DNA of 24,321 nucleotides, taken from contig LWCA01000533.1 in assembly GCA_001642005.1 (NCBI GenBank), positions 1 through 24,321 of the forward strand, read 5' to 3'. The notes beneath the pieces are model-generated. The model did not search any database and was not told where the DNA came from. It saw only the letters and a program-made list of their open reading frames with translations. Shown here one piece after another: positions 9,401 to 22,649 of this stretch. The position numbers were made by a program, and so were the translations under genes. The stretch is from Intoshia linei. Its lineage: Eukaryota; Orthonectida; Rhopaluridae. Positions within the stretch are counted from its first letter, which is position 1. The number at the start of each line of letters is the position of its first letter.

Positions 9401-12400
9401 ATAATAATCGATATAACACGCTAAACTTAATCGATCAGATATCAACGTTACATATTTTTTGGTACAAGTAGCAATGTGAACAATTGTACGTTCTAATATA
9501 TCTTGATCTTGCGTAACAAGTTTAAATCCAAGTAATTTGACTAATTGTTCAAAAAAAGACCCTTTAAATGTAAACGACACAGTCTGATGACTTTTTCGAC
9601 AAGTTTTATCCACATTTTTGTAATTCTTATTAAAATTCGCAAAGTCTGCTGAATTTGTTATCATATCCAACTGAATCCACAAAGGCCAAATGTCACACAT
9701 TGTTGTTTTTTCACCATTCAACGTACACGACTCAAGTTGTAAATTTTTATATTTCATTATACCAATATTTTCACTAAACGGAAAATAAGGCAAAATATCG
9801 TCATTATAATAAATTGTAACTTCAGACAAAATATTTAATAAACTTCTCAATATGGCTTTAGAATTTTTATCAGTAATAACCAAACTTTTGGAATAAACAA
9901 TAACCTCCTTTTCTAACAATTTCAAATCGGAATCAAAAATTTCTTGATCGAATTTATCGAAAAGTCCAATAGGGTATGTTGAATCACTTTGAACTTGAAT
10001 ATTTAACCAATTTAAATAATTTTGAATTAAGTTGATGTCATCAGATTCTCTACTTAACAAAGAATGCAGACATTTATCAATCAGATTTGAAAAACATCGT
10101 AATATCCAATATCTTGTTTTTTCATTATATAATAACTCTTTCATAATATTATAATAAGCATTTGAATGCAGCTTAAATTTATCGTTCAAGAAAACTATAA
10201 AGAATGACGCCAAACTGACATGATTTAAAGCTGGCGGAGGGTGACTTTTTGTGTAGTTTGAAGGAACATTTAAATCACTAGTTTTCCTATGTGGTCCAAT
10301 TTCATAATTTGAGGTATTTACATATAATGGAAATTTTAAGTTAAAACGTAAACACGAATGTTCTTCGTTAAAACCATTCACTTTGAAAACTTTACTTTTT
10401 AATTTACACATTTCAAATGAATATTTTGATCGTTTAAGAAATGCATCGATATTGGCCAAGTCGTCATTGTGAAAATTTTTAAAGAAACTTAAAAACAGTG
10501 AATAATTCATACTTAATGATCCTGCTAAACTTTTCAACATTTTTGCATTGTCATCACTTAAAGAAATTTTAATGTCTTCGTTTACGCGTTTGCGTATTTC
10601 AACCATTTCTTTATATAATTCGTTCGATAAATAAGGGATCAGAGTATCGTCTAGGTCTAGTAAAAGGGAATTACGCAAATTAGGTGCCAGTGTTGCTAGA
10701 AAAGCTACAGGATTAATATCAGTTCGTGATTCTGTTTCTATATTAGTTTCAGTTCCAGTTTGAAAGATGGATGTTGCAGCTTCCACCGGAGAAGCGGGTT
10801 TATCTGTTGGTTCTGGATCACTTGATTCTACAGCATTGTGATATTGCATAGGACTAACATGAGGTAATTCACTTTCTGAAACTATGGTAAAATTTTCAGT
10901 CAAAAGTTCTTGTTGAAGATTTGGAGGTAATGCTGACATAAACTCTGAACCGACAATTCTGTTGGCAACTTGTCTGTCTCTCATTCTACTAGCATGCATA
11001 TGGACATTTAACATTTCACCATGTTGTCTAATTACTTCATCCCTTAAATTTTCAGGTAGTGCCTCTAAAAACGTGGGATCAATATCATCTACGACATCAG
11101 CAGACGGTGGATCATTGGATTCTTGTACAGGTACAGATTCTTCTTGTTCTTCTTCGTCTTCCTCATATTCATCTTCTTCAACTTCAATATTTTCAGGCAC
11201 ATCCAATGGCAAATTATTCATATTTTCAATTAATCTAGCGTCATCAGTACAACTAGGTGCAAACAATGGTCGCACTTCGCCACCCATATAATCCAAAGAA
11301 GCAGAATTTACAGGTAAACTTGATGTTAATGTAAATTCACTGTCTCTACTTCGCTGATTAGCCTGTCTATCCATAAATAACCTATTTCTATTGTTTACAT
11401 GTCTCTGCAATATTAAATTACTAACTGGTAAATGAGGGGCAGATAATAAACCGACAGATGGTGTATCATTATTAGATACTTGCATTAGCATAAGGTCGTT
11501 CATTTGTTCATCATTTGTAAGTAGATATGGTGCCAAAGGCAAATTTCTCTGTCTTTGTCTTCTATATCCCCGCCTATTAAATTGCATTCTAGTTGAACCC
11601 GTCTGTGAATCCCATCGTTTAGTTATATTCTTGATACTAAATAATGTGCTATCCTCTTTTTCCAAATCTTTTTTGGTATCAAAAACAATTTTTGCAGGGT
11701 ACATCTGTTGGTTTGCATCATTTTCATGGAATTTCCGACAAGCAAAAGGTAAATCAACAGATTTTTTATTAGAATCGCTACATAGTTCCAAATTATCTTC
11801 CAAAAATTTAGTAGCATGAGCTTTTCTGAGAATAAGTGATACTTCTCTATTCCTATTTTTAACCAAGTGAGTAGAAAGAACTGACGTAATATAAGGCAAC
11901 CACTCATAAACTGTATTGTTGTCCAACAATAAAAACTCTTCACACCATCTACTATACAAATAACGTTTAAGGGATTTTGCTGTAATTTTATCAATTGAAG
12001 AAGCAGGAATCATAATCGAAGAAGGTTGAATGGACATGAAATAATTGTGTCTAGCTTTATCAAACGAAACGAGATTCTGCAGAGGGGTGACATTAATATT
12101 ATTAATAACTGAATACATTATACGTGAAGTACCTAAATCTTGTTTTCCAACGGTAACATTAAGCGCCTTACACCAAATATCATACAAGAGAGAATGTGTA
12201 TATTGTGAACATCCATTATCAATTACTTGAGTCAAACCATTAGCATAAGGAAACAGAACATCGGATAAATCTGGATGTTTTAAAAAGGCTGCTGCAGCGA
12301 TATTAGAAGGTAAGTCCATATACCTATGCGTAAACATTAAATTAAAAAGCTTTCTATCACTACCGGTAGCTCCTACAAAGTTAGCAATTGATCGTTGATT

Positions 12401-15400
12401 ATTATTTCCGCCTATCGCTATATCACCTCTATTTATATTAGCATATGGTGGAAAAATCCGATTTGTAACTATATTCAGCTGATCTTCAAGTTGATCATTA
12501 GATACTTCATTAGTATTGAGATTACCAATTTGAGACGTGAACTGACTAATTCGATTTTCTAATTCAGTTATTGAAATATTATCATTGATTTCCAAAATTC
12601 TAGACATATTAATTACATTTTCACGTGGACTAATTGTCATATTTTGATTAATATTATGAATATATGATATAGTATTTTCGCTTTCTTGAGAAGATTCCGA
12701 ACGTGTGTTTATTGTAACATAATCATTTTCTGATTGATTTTCTCCTTCGTCAGCATCGTCTTCAGTTAATTCCCAATCACTATCTTCATCATCAAAAGTA
12801 AATCTCTCTTCGTCATATGCCATTTCGGAATCTTCCGAATTAAGAGTAACCGATGACCCTGAATCTGAATGGGACTGTGATTCAATTAAATAATCATGAC
12901 TATCAGAAGAAAAGGTATCATTATCCTGGTCCTGATTAGATGAATTAACATTAGACTGCTGTATATTATTTTCATAATCACTTTGATCACAATCACTACC
13001 GTGTGAATCATGCTGTCGGTCAACAACATCATATGCATCTTCACTATCATCCATTTCAAGAGTATTATAATCATCACCTGAAGACGTCACATCTCCTTCT
13101 TCAATATTAATCTCTACATCAATTTCATTGTCAGTATAAATACAATCTTCATCCATCTCATCGGACCATTCGACATACGGATCTGACTTGGCCATGTTTC
13201 CCTTCATTAAGTCATCCTCATTATAATGTTTCATTTCAATATCATTTGAACTAATGTTAGGTTTAGGGTTAAAAAAAGTATTAGATTTTTTCTTTTTTAT
13301 TGTAGAAGCATTTTTAATTACCTTGCTTACACAATTTTTAGTTAGTTGAGGAAATTTTAAGGTTAATTTAAAAATAGGTTTACTTTCTTTTATAGTATTA
13401 GCTCTTACTACATCAATATTTTTAAAAATGAAACTGTAGGTTTCATCAATAGAATGAGGTACTAACGGAACATTATTTGAAGATTCATTTAATTGCTCAT
13501 TATACTTGAATATATCATTAATTAATTGGATTCTGTCATTCTCAAACTTTTCAACATCGATTCTAGTTTTACTAATAGTGTGGAAATTAAAGGAATGCAA
13601 ATAACTGATAACACACTGTAGTGTAGAAGAAATATCAATCATAGTGTCAGCAAAATGTGAAGATGATAGATTAAATTGTAGCGGAATTTTAGCAATATCA
13701 TTAGCCATTTTTCTAAAACTATAAAAAATGGACATGTTATTAGACAAATGACTTGGACAAACATCGCCACATGACGTATTCTTCCAGCATCTATCATCTG
13801 AAGGACCATTCCGAATTGTGCGCATTATAACTGAAAGAGGATCAAGTACATTACGTACCTGTTTATGTTTTTCAATAGAATCCGGAGTCACTAGAATATT
13901 GTGTAAAGCGCTAGATATTTCTGACAAAACAATTTTGGTAGCTTCACATTCAGTTTCAATACTAATCCATGATGATGTTCCAAGGATAGAAATTAAATTT
14001 TTAGATGTATATACAATTTCACTAGAAATTACATCAGTTTCAATTATTGAAATCATTTCAGTAAGTAAAGTACGTAAAAACAAACAAGGTTCAGAAACAT
14101 TATGCCATTTTGGGTAGTAAACATGATGTAAAATTTCATAAACTATACAAGAATATGATCTTGACATGTTTGTCAAAAAGATAAAAATACAACCAGTAGA
14201 AATTATAAATTCCCGATGTTTACATTGTGAGTCACTCGGTGAAAAAGGAACAGGATAACTCTTTTTAGTTTTAAGTATATATTGATTTAAATAATGGCAA
14301 ACGAATACATGGTATTCAAATCTATAGTAGACGTAATAATTAGTAAGCGATATGAAACTATTTAGAAGATCTTTAAGAACTAATTTTCCATATTTATCTA
14401 ATTTTCTATTTTTTGGATGAGGTACAAATTCTTTAACGTATGTAACATGAAATTTATCAGGATCAAGTAGTTTCGTTAAAGCGTCTGGACTCCAATCAGT
14501 ACCAATCGGTATTTTTAATCTTTCAGACAGATACTTTAATATAACGTGAGGGGCACGTGCGATAGCTGGAGCCATTTCTCTTAACCTGTCATGAATCATT
14601 CTACAATCTACTCTAACATCATCCAGAGAAGCTAAAAATTTTTGATCAATTGCATCATAAATAACATCATCGCTCTCTAAAGCATTACATAAAATACTTA
14701 TAATCAATTCCTGAACTCCAGCGAATCTAGCATTTGAAGGTATATGTAAAATAATTTTATATAATCCCATTTCATAAAAATCTTTAATAAACATTCGATT
14801 TCTAGTAAGTCTTGCAATCAACAGCAAAATGGAATGCAATAAAACAGGAGTAATATTTGGTGACAGTATAAAATTCAGCATAGAACGTAACAAAATAACA
14901 ATATTTGACTTTTCATAAAAAATGCCAGAAATATAATCATCACTTTTTATAGGTTTTTGTATATTTTTAATCTCTTCAATACAATCATTCATATTCCAAT
15001 TATCCTCATATCTATGACAAACAACATTCTTACTAGTCTGTGCATCGAAATGTATAATATTTCGCAGAAAAACTTCATCATTATGAACAAATGCAATCTT
15101 GTATGAATATTTATAATTAGGACCCTGATGAAAAACAATCATTGTTTTAAAATTTATAATATATGTAACGTCGTTATATCGAACATCGCAAATAATATCG
15201 CCTCTAGCATAGTGTTTGTTAATTATACAATTTAAAAAAGATCTAAGAGGAAACCAACCCGTTACTCCATTCCTATCATCATATTGATACCAACGTCCCA
15301 TAATATTATTTTGCCGCATTTTAAAAAGTTCATTTCTACGTGCAGCAATTTGATTTTTATAAGCAGTATCAATTAAAAGTATGGAAAATCTTATCCATAC

Positions 15401-18400
15401 ATATTCGTTTTTCAATTGATATGCCAAAGAAATTTGGGAAGTTAATAAAATAATTTCCAGCAAAATTTTTACACATTTATTGATACTTGAAATGTCAAAA
15501 CAACATTTTGAAGAATCAAATACATTTGCCAAAAATCTGGTCTGTGCAGTAAATAATTTAATTTCCGATAAAGATTCAAGATGGTCCAAAATTTTACATC
15601 TTTCTGTGCCTTTCCACATATCATCCAATTTCGTTTTTAGCCATTGACATGACGTATAAAATGAACTGATAATATTTACAACAAGACTCAATTTAGCAAA
15701 GTTTAAATTAAACAATCTATTATAAACTTTGGCCAGATAAACGTAGCATACTGATTCGATTGGAAATCGAGTAAATAAATTTGTATAAACATGAGATATG
15801 ATTCCGGAAACAGGGTAAGGGTATTTAATAGCATTCAAATCTAATTTATTCAATGCAATACATTCTAAAACAATATCATTGTAATTTTGTTTTGCAGAAA
15901 TGTGGCCAATAGTTAAACCAAATAATTCTTCGTATGACAGGGGTAATAATTTCTTTTTCATAATAGCTTCATAATCCAATTTAAATGATCCTTTTCGGTA
16001 TTTCGAAATTTCCAATATTGACGATATTATTGATTCAAGAGCAATACTAAAATGAAATCGACATCCATTATATACCGGTGGATTCCTATATTTTTGCAAA
16101 TTGTTGTATTCATTCTCTAATTCTTCATTCATTTTATCAACAAATGTAGGGTTATTTACAGCAATTTCTACATTACAAAAAGATAGCTTCAACTCCATTT
16201 CAATTACCGCAATATTATGAACGATACAAATAACATATTTGATTAATTTTGTTGAACATTTTATGAGTTCAGAACTCAATATTTTTTGCAAAAGAGGTTG
16301 TACTTGTTTACTTACATAAAGTAAATAAATTTTTAGATTAAAGAGTGAATGGTGATTTAAGGCTTTTTCATTTTTGTAATCATTAAATCTATCGTTTTCG
16401 TGTGCAATTAATTCCTTATTAATTTGGTGATGACTCTGATTAATGGATTGATAATCTGTTAAGAACTCAAGAAACATGAAACAAGTTTCAAGATAAACGA
16501 CAATATGACTAGGTATAATGGATATTACGTTTTTATCGGTTAACAACATAAATTGAGCCAAATGTTTATTGCACAAATAAATCGTCTTTTCCAATTCAAC
16601 CATAAATTTAAATAAAGACCCAGTAAAAATAAATTGTTCAAACATGCGCCAACATGGCTTCAAGGGTTCATTATACAACACAGAAATCCATAGAGAAGCA
16701 AAGCCAGTCATGTTTATAAATTTATAACTATCAAACAAAATATTTTTCGGAGGTGATGGGGAAACTTGAGAAATACAATAAACGATTGTACAAGACATTG
16801 AAATTTGCTGTAAGAAATATTTATCTTTTAAAGAAGAATTTTCTACAGGAATTTTGAACATATTTAACCAATCTGTCATAGAATTTAAAAACCCTGAAAT
16901 CACAGACATATTAGATGAAGTGGATAATAAAAATTCTCTATAAACCACCAAATATTTCATTATAACATCATCACTCTTAGATATAGATTCCAAATCAACT
17001 TTATAATGGTTCGGTCCTTCGGTCAATATAGTCTCATGCATATTAGGAATTAGCAAATTTTTCAATCTTTTTTGTTCCAACAAGGAATACATCCTTGAAT
17101 CGTTATTTAAATGCTTACTTTCGACAAAGGGTTTATCTGTCATATCAATAGACAAGTTTGAAGGAATGGGGTTACTTATTTCTACATTTTTGTCATGTTT
17201 AGTCTCTGCGGTATCACATTTTATGATACATTCGAGTCCCTCTTCAAAAGGAGCATATAAATTAATCAATTTAAATGCTTGTAAAAGTAAAACATATTCA
17301 TATTGGCAAGCTTTATAAAACTGCATCAATCGCATCATTATATTCAAACCCGTAGCACGACTCAGCTGGTTTACTAATTTACACGTTATAGTAGAATTGA
17401 TGGAACCAGATTTCTTTAAACTAATAAAATTATCAAACATTTTAACATATGTATTAATCTGACTTATACTTTTAAATATATCATCATGACCCAGTCTCAA
17501 AGGTAGTTTAGTTCCTTTCATGTATAGGTTATTCAATGAATGAATTAAAATCGAATCAGAATCGCAATCTTTAATAAAATTCAAATTTTTAATAATAATA
17601 TCCGGTTGACGTAACGTTTTTAGTTTTCGTTTGATTGATTTTGAAAATAAATTTCTACTTTCCTTAATATCAGTATTTGAAATGTAATTCATTTCCTTGA
17701 AACCAGTATGAGCCAAATTAATAACAGATTCAATATTTTTTAACACAGGGGTACTCTTTTCCTTTTTTTTCAATGAACCATGGTTTATATACACTGGATT
17801 TAAATCTGGTTGATACAACCCATAACAATCGTAATACAAATTTCGATTAGATGATTCACTGCATCGTTCAACGTGCTTTTGACGACAACTTTTGACTTTA
17901 TCGTCGTTACAAGAAATATTTATTTTTTTGTCGTGTGTAAAATTTTTAATTAACGTAAGCCAAGAATTTTCTACAGTATTATACCAGCTTTTGTTCTTTT
18001 TTTGTTCAACATCTCCAGTCCGAGATATGAAACGTTCCAGCCCAGTAAAAGATTTTTCCATGGAGTTTAATATGGACGAAATGTAATAATTTTCATTCTT
18101 TGAAGATACGAAAATGTTCATCAAGAGTTTTATGAAATCATTAGATAAATCCAATCGATTATAGTTTAACGAAAAATTTGAACAACCAATCATTTCTAAG
18201 AGTAATTTTGCTCCTCCCTTTGAACAAAAATTTTCAATGTATGTTGCTGCAATAGGAGAATTTATAAATAGTGCCAGCATAAAGGTAGTCATATTTTCAA
18301 AGAATATGCAAAAATCATTAGTCTGATTTTCAGATTCCAATTTACTACACATGTCGATCGTATGGAGCATGACATTATATGGAACACACGCATTTAATAG

Positions 18401-21400
18401 TATTTGTTTGCCATCACGTAAACTTTTTACATTGGGTATTTTATATTCCGCATCATGAACAATAGTTTTGAAACTATTTCCAAGCACTGTTATTCGTTTC
18501 AACATTATTATAACTTCGTCAATCATTAAATCCACCGTGTTATTTTCTTTTCGAACAAATTCATCTATGAATTGACCAATCATTGACGGAATTCTATTAA
18601 ACCTTTTAAACATTTGAATATACTTGGAAGAATACAAATAACGAATTAAACATTTAAAAACATTTTTATTTGTAAATGCCACCATACCATCATAATTTAT
18701 ACACAATGCGTGGAATAACCCCAAAGTTAAACTAAGATCTCCACCAATAGGAAAATTTTCATTTAATGTCGATTCAAATATAGCTTCCATTAACCCCCAT
18801 TCTTGGATATTTTTCAAATGTGATGGAAATACCACGATATGAGATTGAATATATTCTAAAGCTACTAAATACAAAGACGCCCCATAATAATCCGCATTTT
18901 TTATTATTGCAAGTATACAGTCAAATAATGAACTTGAAATAACCATTTCACCAAAGTTATCAACGGCGGTTGAACCTTGTATAGTCTTTTTTAAAAATGT
19001 TAATATAGTTTTTATCAGAGCTGCTTTACGTAAATTACATCCATTTTCAAATGATTCACCAGTATCATTTTTATTGGTTTTCTGAAATTCATTAAATTTT
19101 TTTATATCCTCATCATTGTCATTTACTTCATAGTTCAATCGTTCCAGAAATATTTCAGATATACCTATGAAACCTTCACCATCATCAAATAATGGAGAAC
19201 TCGTTATTAAATCAATTATCCGAACGGAACGGGTTACAAATATTACCTTATTTAAATTATCCGAGCTGTTTTCACAATTGCTTAATCGTATGATTTGTAA
19301 GATTGATTGAACTACATCTGATTCCATTAGAGCTTCACTGCCATATTTATAATTTGACATGTGATAGACTAGGGAAAATAATGAAGTTGAGAGGTTTAGT
19401 GATACTATAGTGTTGTCGCGTTTGTTTAATACGTCGTGTACTACAGCTCTAACAAGTTTTGGTAGAAACCCATGGTAATAATTTGCTTGGAGTAAGAATA
19501 TTATCTTTGATTGAAATGAATGATTTGATAAATATATTATAGCACACAGAGCAGATATAACAACAATTTTCACATCCTAAAACAAAATAAATTAAGGTTT
19601 AAATGAGTTCCACCCGATCCAAATAGTGTATGAAGACCATACTATACTATGTACTCCCATTTCAAAATAATTCATTTTATTTTTGGATCCCAAAGAAACC
19701 ATAAAATATAAAACATTCATGAAAAAATTAAAGGTGTATTCTCATTAAATTTGGTAAAATCGTGTTTTTCAAAAAAATATTGGTAAAGTGATATATTCAA
19801 TAATAATAATAAATAATATTCAAATATTCAAAATAATAATAATAAATATTCAAAAAAAGTCATAGTATCGGACGAACTGGTGCCCAAAATAATTTCTTGT
19901 ATCTTTGTTCTCCGAACTCTTACTTTGAAACCGCTGGGTTAGAATAAGAGAATTATAAAATAAATGGAAAAAGAGGTTTTTCCATTAAATGTTGGTGAAA
20001 TTGGATTTTTTGAAATAATAATGTAGCGGTCCCAACATCTGGGCATATATGTAATCAATATTAAAAATTCTCCTATAAAAATAAAAAAGTTGTTAATAAA
20101 GTTGATAAACTTTTTTATATATTTTATTTGAATCTCACGATGGTCTCAGATTTAGTTTGGGACTTTTTCTAAAACGTAAAAAACACATACATGTATATGA
20201 AAAATTTTACATCTAATACAGACTTTTGTTAACACCAACAAAAAATTTCAACATAACAAAGTAAAACCTTCACGATCATAAAATGAATATTCCATTTACT
20301 CAGAGCCGTCTTAAGCCACTTCGTGGCTCTGGGCTAAGCAAAGGACCGGAGGCCCTTTAAAGTTTCAAAATTTTAAAGACCGAAGCAATAAAAAAAATTT
20401 AGGGCCTCTTTTTATTTCTTTTACAAAAAATTACTTAATTAATTGAAAATTAATAAGAGAAAATCAAAGATTTCCTACTTTCTTTTTTGAATATTCACTT
20501 AATAGAAAGGTTTTAATGTTTAATAATATCATTTGAAACAGTTTTTATGTCAATATTATATGATAAACATTGTAGAACATATTTAAATTGAATAATTACC
20601 AGAATTATGATTCTTTAACCTATTTTCTTTCTAGTTATTTAAATTCCCACATTTCAAAACTTATAAACTGTTTCTTAAGATATAAATCTGAAGTATTTTT
20701 TAATAAATTGGGGGCCTCTTTTTAAGATATAAATGTAAAGTACATATAAAATAATATAATAAAAAATAGTAAATTTTTATGTTCCAGAATTGAAATAAAG
20801 ATTTTTCTTATACAGATTATTTCAGATATGATATAAATACAAAATAGAAATAAAACATTCCCGGTAAAAAATAACTTTTAAAATATTGTCAACCAATTTC
20901 TCTCAAATTTTTGAATTAAAATTAAGATTCAAATGTAAATATTCATCCTATAATTTCTTAAAAATGAGAATTTAACTTATTTTTAAAAATACAGAAATAC
21001 TGACTCTGTGCAAAATAATATTTTTCGAAATCACGATTTTGAAATAGTGAGTTATAGCCTATAAATTATAGGTATTCCTATATCGATCAAAAAATAGGTG
21101 GTATAAATAGTTTTAGATTTCTAAAAATGGGGTTTAACAAATTCTATAAAATGATTGCTATAAAAATATGTGTAACCATAATGTTTGAAAAATTGATTGA
21201 TAAAATATTGCATATTTTGTTGGTAAAATTGTTTTAATAATATTTATTTTTGATAAATTTATACTAAAAGTTTCTAAACCCATCTCTACTAAAAATAGAT
21301 TCTAAAAAATAAATTTACATAGAAATATAAATAAAAACCATTAATTTAAAATTGTAAAACTAATTCTAATAATTGGTTGCTAAAACTAAGTGAAAAAATA

Positions 21401-22649
21401 AATACCCATAAAACAACATTCCCTTTAACAAAAAATAATTAAATAAATAAAAATTACAGATAAATAGTCAAAAAACTTGCAAATGGTTGAAATATTATTG
21501 GTAGCACTAATGGTACAAATATCTGTAGACTCGACTGTCGCAATTTCCTTGGCACTATAAACGTACTTGATATCCAAAACATTGACAAGTTCATGAATGA
21601 AATCAAAAGAGACAACATCTGTTGTATAATTAGTATTTTCCAAATTAATGTTGCACACAATGGCAGTGGCCAACAATCTACATTTAATCAATACGATTCT
21701 TTCCTTGAAATTAGAAAAATATAAATTGTATCGTATCTGATGAAATAAATCCAATAGTCTATTTTTGGGTACGTCATGTTCTTTAATAATTGAATTGTAA
21801 ATTTCAACATGCGTCATATTAAGAAGGTGTATATTTTTGCGTATAATTACCAAAGGTTTATTATCAGTTAAAAGTAAATTGGTTGTTTGTTTTTTGGTAT
21901 CTAAAAAATACTCGTATCGGAAATCATTAAACTCTGGAGGTAGAGGTAAATTTGGGTTGGTACACTCAACAAAAGTAAATCGTTTGTTATTAAACACCCA
22001 GGGTCGAGCAAATAAAATTAGGTTTTCGAGTAAACCAATAGTGCTTTGTTTTGTTAATTTAGTCAAATATGAACTTCTTTTGGCGAGAGTAAATATTAAT
22101 TGTAGAGCAGATTCAACGACAAAACTATGTCGTGATTTGAACAGTTCAAATAGGTAAATGACTGAAGAGTAGACACTGCGATAAAAGGAATTTTCAAGGA
22201 TTGAAATGGTAAATTTTATGACAGCTTCAATTAGTTTTGCTAGAGAATCATTTCCTTCAACGTCCATAAATATAATATCATTTTTCGTCTTTGTGAGTGC
22301 TTTTTCATATAAAACATCAAATAAATTTAGTAAATCTAACCAAACATACAGACTGTACTAAAGTAATGTAAGTAAAGTAATGAATAAATTAAAAACCTTT
22401 CCGAAATTCCATTTACTTGTAGCAGTCAATTTAATGTACAATTCTTCATACGATAGTGTTTTTAATTCGCGTATAAAATCTGTCAAATGATGCGGCTAAA
22501 ATAAAGTAAATAAGAAATTAAAACTCATGTCCAAGGAATTGAAAAATATAACGCAATTTGAAAATTAAAACATTTCTAAACAACAAAGCTTAAATTTACT
22601 AAAGAATTACCACATCCGCCAAACTCATTCCAACGGCATCGTTTTTCAT
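6330..22649 (-). CDS. HUWE1: HUWE1-type giant HECT E3 ubiquitin ligase, seven exons, about 4582 aa
   Basis: E3 ligase that passes ubiquitin from an E2 through a HECT cysteine to its substrates, in the nucleus and cytosol. I join 22649-22611, 22495-22397, 22357-21458, 19576-7563, 7290-7185, 7140-6650 and 6429-6330. All junctions are GT-AG, the frame is kept, and the sum is 13,749 nt (4582 codons plus stop); human HUWE1 is 4374 aa. Approximate domains: DUF908 in exon 3 and early exon 4, with YHGFLP near residue 378; DUF913 after it; WWE 1770-1845 (MGRWYQYDD); acidic tract 2480-2645; second acidic run 3140-3165; UBM motifs near 3178 ([13 protein letters not shown]), 3222 ([14 protein letters not shown]) and 3300 ([14 protein letters not shown]); HECT 4225-4582 with [34 protein letters not shown] and catalytic Cys4550 in AHTCFNQLDLP; C-terminal FGIA. 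The start ATG reads MKND, like the family's MKVD start. I see no clear UBA domain. Least certain is the exon 3 donor. Confidence 0.93.
6650..7140 (-). CDS. HUWE1: HUWE1 exon 6 (HECT)
   Basis: 491 nt beginning TEEFGVMK and covering [52 protein letters not shown] and [10 protein letters not shown] up to LPVAHT. It ends with TG, the first two bases of the catalytic Cys codon, at donor GTAATT (6649). Confidence 0.95.
7185..7290 (-). CDS. HUWE1: HUWE1 exon 5 (HECT N-lobe)
   Basis: 106 nt. The first base completes Lys, followed by [19 protein letters not shown] and [11 protein letters not shown], matching the family's YTDMESEDYHFYQGLVYLL. The acceptor is GTTTAG at 7292-7291. The donor GTACAT at 7184 opens a 44-nt intron; reading on without splicing meets TGA within a few codons. 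Confidence 0.92.
7563..19576 (-). CDS. HUWE1: HUWE1 exon 4, a single 12,014-nt exon
   Basis: Open without interruption for 12 kb, from [11 protein letters not shown] (just ahead of the YHGFLP motif of the family) to the middle of the HECT N-lobe ([11 protein letters not shown]). It carries the end of DUF908, DUF913, WWE, both acidic tracts, all three UBM motifs and the first third of HECT. The acceptor is TTTTGTTTTAG before 19576 and the donor GTAATTTT at 7562; it ends with two bases of a Lys codon completed by exon 5. Confidence 0.95.
19797..19857. repeat. AAT / TATTCAAA microsatellite
   Basis: Alternating runs of AATAATAATAAT and ATATTCAAA, repeated about twice; simple-sequence repeat. Confidence 0.7.
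20301..20412. repeat. GC-richer hairpin-bearing repeat fragment, possible transposon terminus
   Basis: Begins CAGAGCC and returns as GGCTCTG at 20325-20331, with an inner hairpin AGCCAC-TTC-GTGGCT (20314-20328). The base composition is unlike the surrounding DNA. A CAGAGCCG-type start followed by GGGC recalls hAT-type ends, but no matching far end or target duplication was found. Confidence 0.3.
21458..22357 (-). CDS. HUWE1: HUWE1 exon 3 (DUF908 region)
   Basis: Three hundred codons starting [14 protein letters not shown] (family: CELYHWVDLLDRFD). It continues through [38 protein letters not shown] and [11 protein letters not shown], all with clear counterparts in HUWE1 DUF908. The donor GTAATT at 21457 is phase 0 and of the same type as the donors of exons 1, 4 and 6. 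It leaves about 35 residues after VLDIKY with little match to the family. An alternative phase-0 donor GTTTAT at 21562 would remove them but has a weaker site. Confidence 0.85.
22397..22495 (-). CDS. HUWE1: HUWE1 exon 2
   Basis: Thirty-three codons in phase 0. They include [14 protein letters not shown] and SKWNFGK, matching the family's N-terminal helix pair that ends in K-x-WNIGK. The donor is GTTTTT at 22396. Confidence 0.85.
22611..22649 (-). CDS. HUWE1: HUWE1 exon 1
   Basis: Thirteen codons, [13 protein letters not shown], then donor GTAATTC at 22610. The start resembles the MKVD start of HUWE1 proteins. The intron to 22496 is 115 nt and ends TTTTAG. Because the exon is tiny, its support comes from phase, splice sites and the family's N-terminal length. 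Confidence 0.65.

Larger units (their letters stand above)
19577..21457 (-). other. HUWE1 intron 3 (1.9 kb), repeat-rich
   Basis: The only long intron of the gene; the other five are 39-272 nt. No gene is seen inside. It holds an AAT/TATTCAAA microsatellite (about 19797-19857) and two copies of a short dispersed repeat (19741-19790 and 19981-20021). It also holds a GC-richer hairpin fragment (20301-20370) and a repeated GGGCCTCTTTTTA (about 20401 and 20711). Confidence 0.75.

Noticed and set aside
10962-14117. Several + strand open frames (for example 10962-11291 and 13818-14117) inside the giant exon
   Set aside because: They are antisense shadows of HUWE1. The Ser-rich one mirrors the Glu/Asp-rich acidic run, and none has its own motifs.
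21454-22157. Short frames at 21454-21660 (-) and 21837-22157 (+)
   Set aside because: They overlap HUWE1 exon 3, whose frame has clear DUF908 matches throughout.
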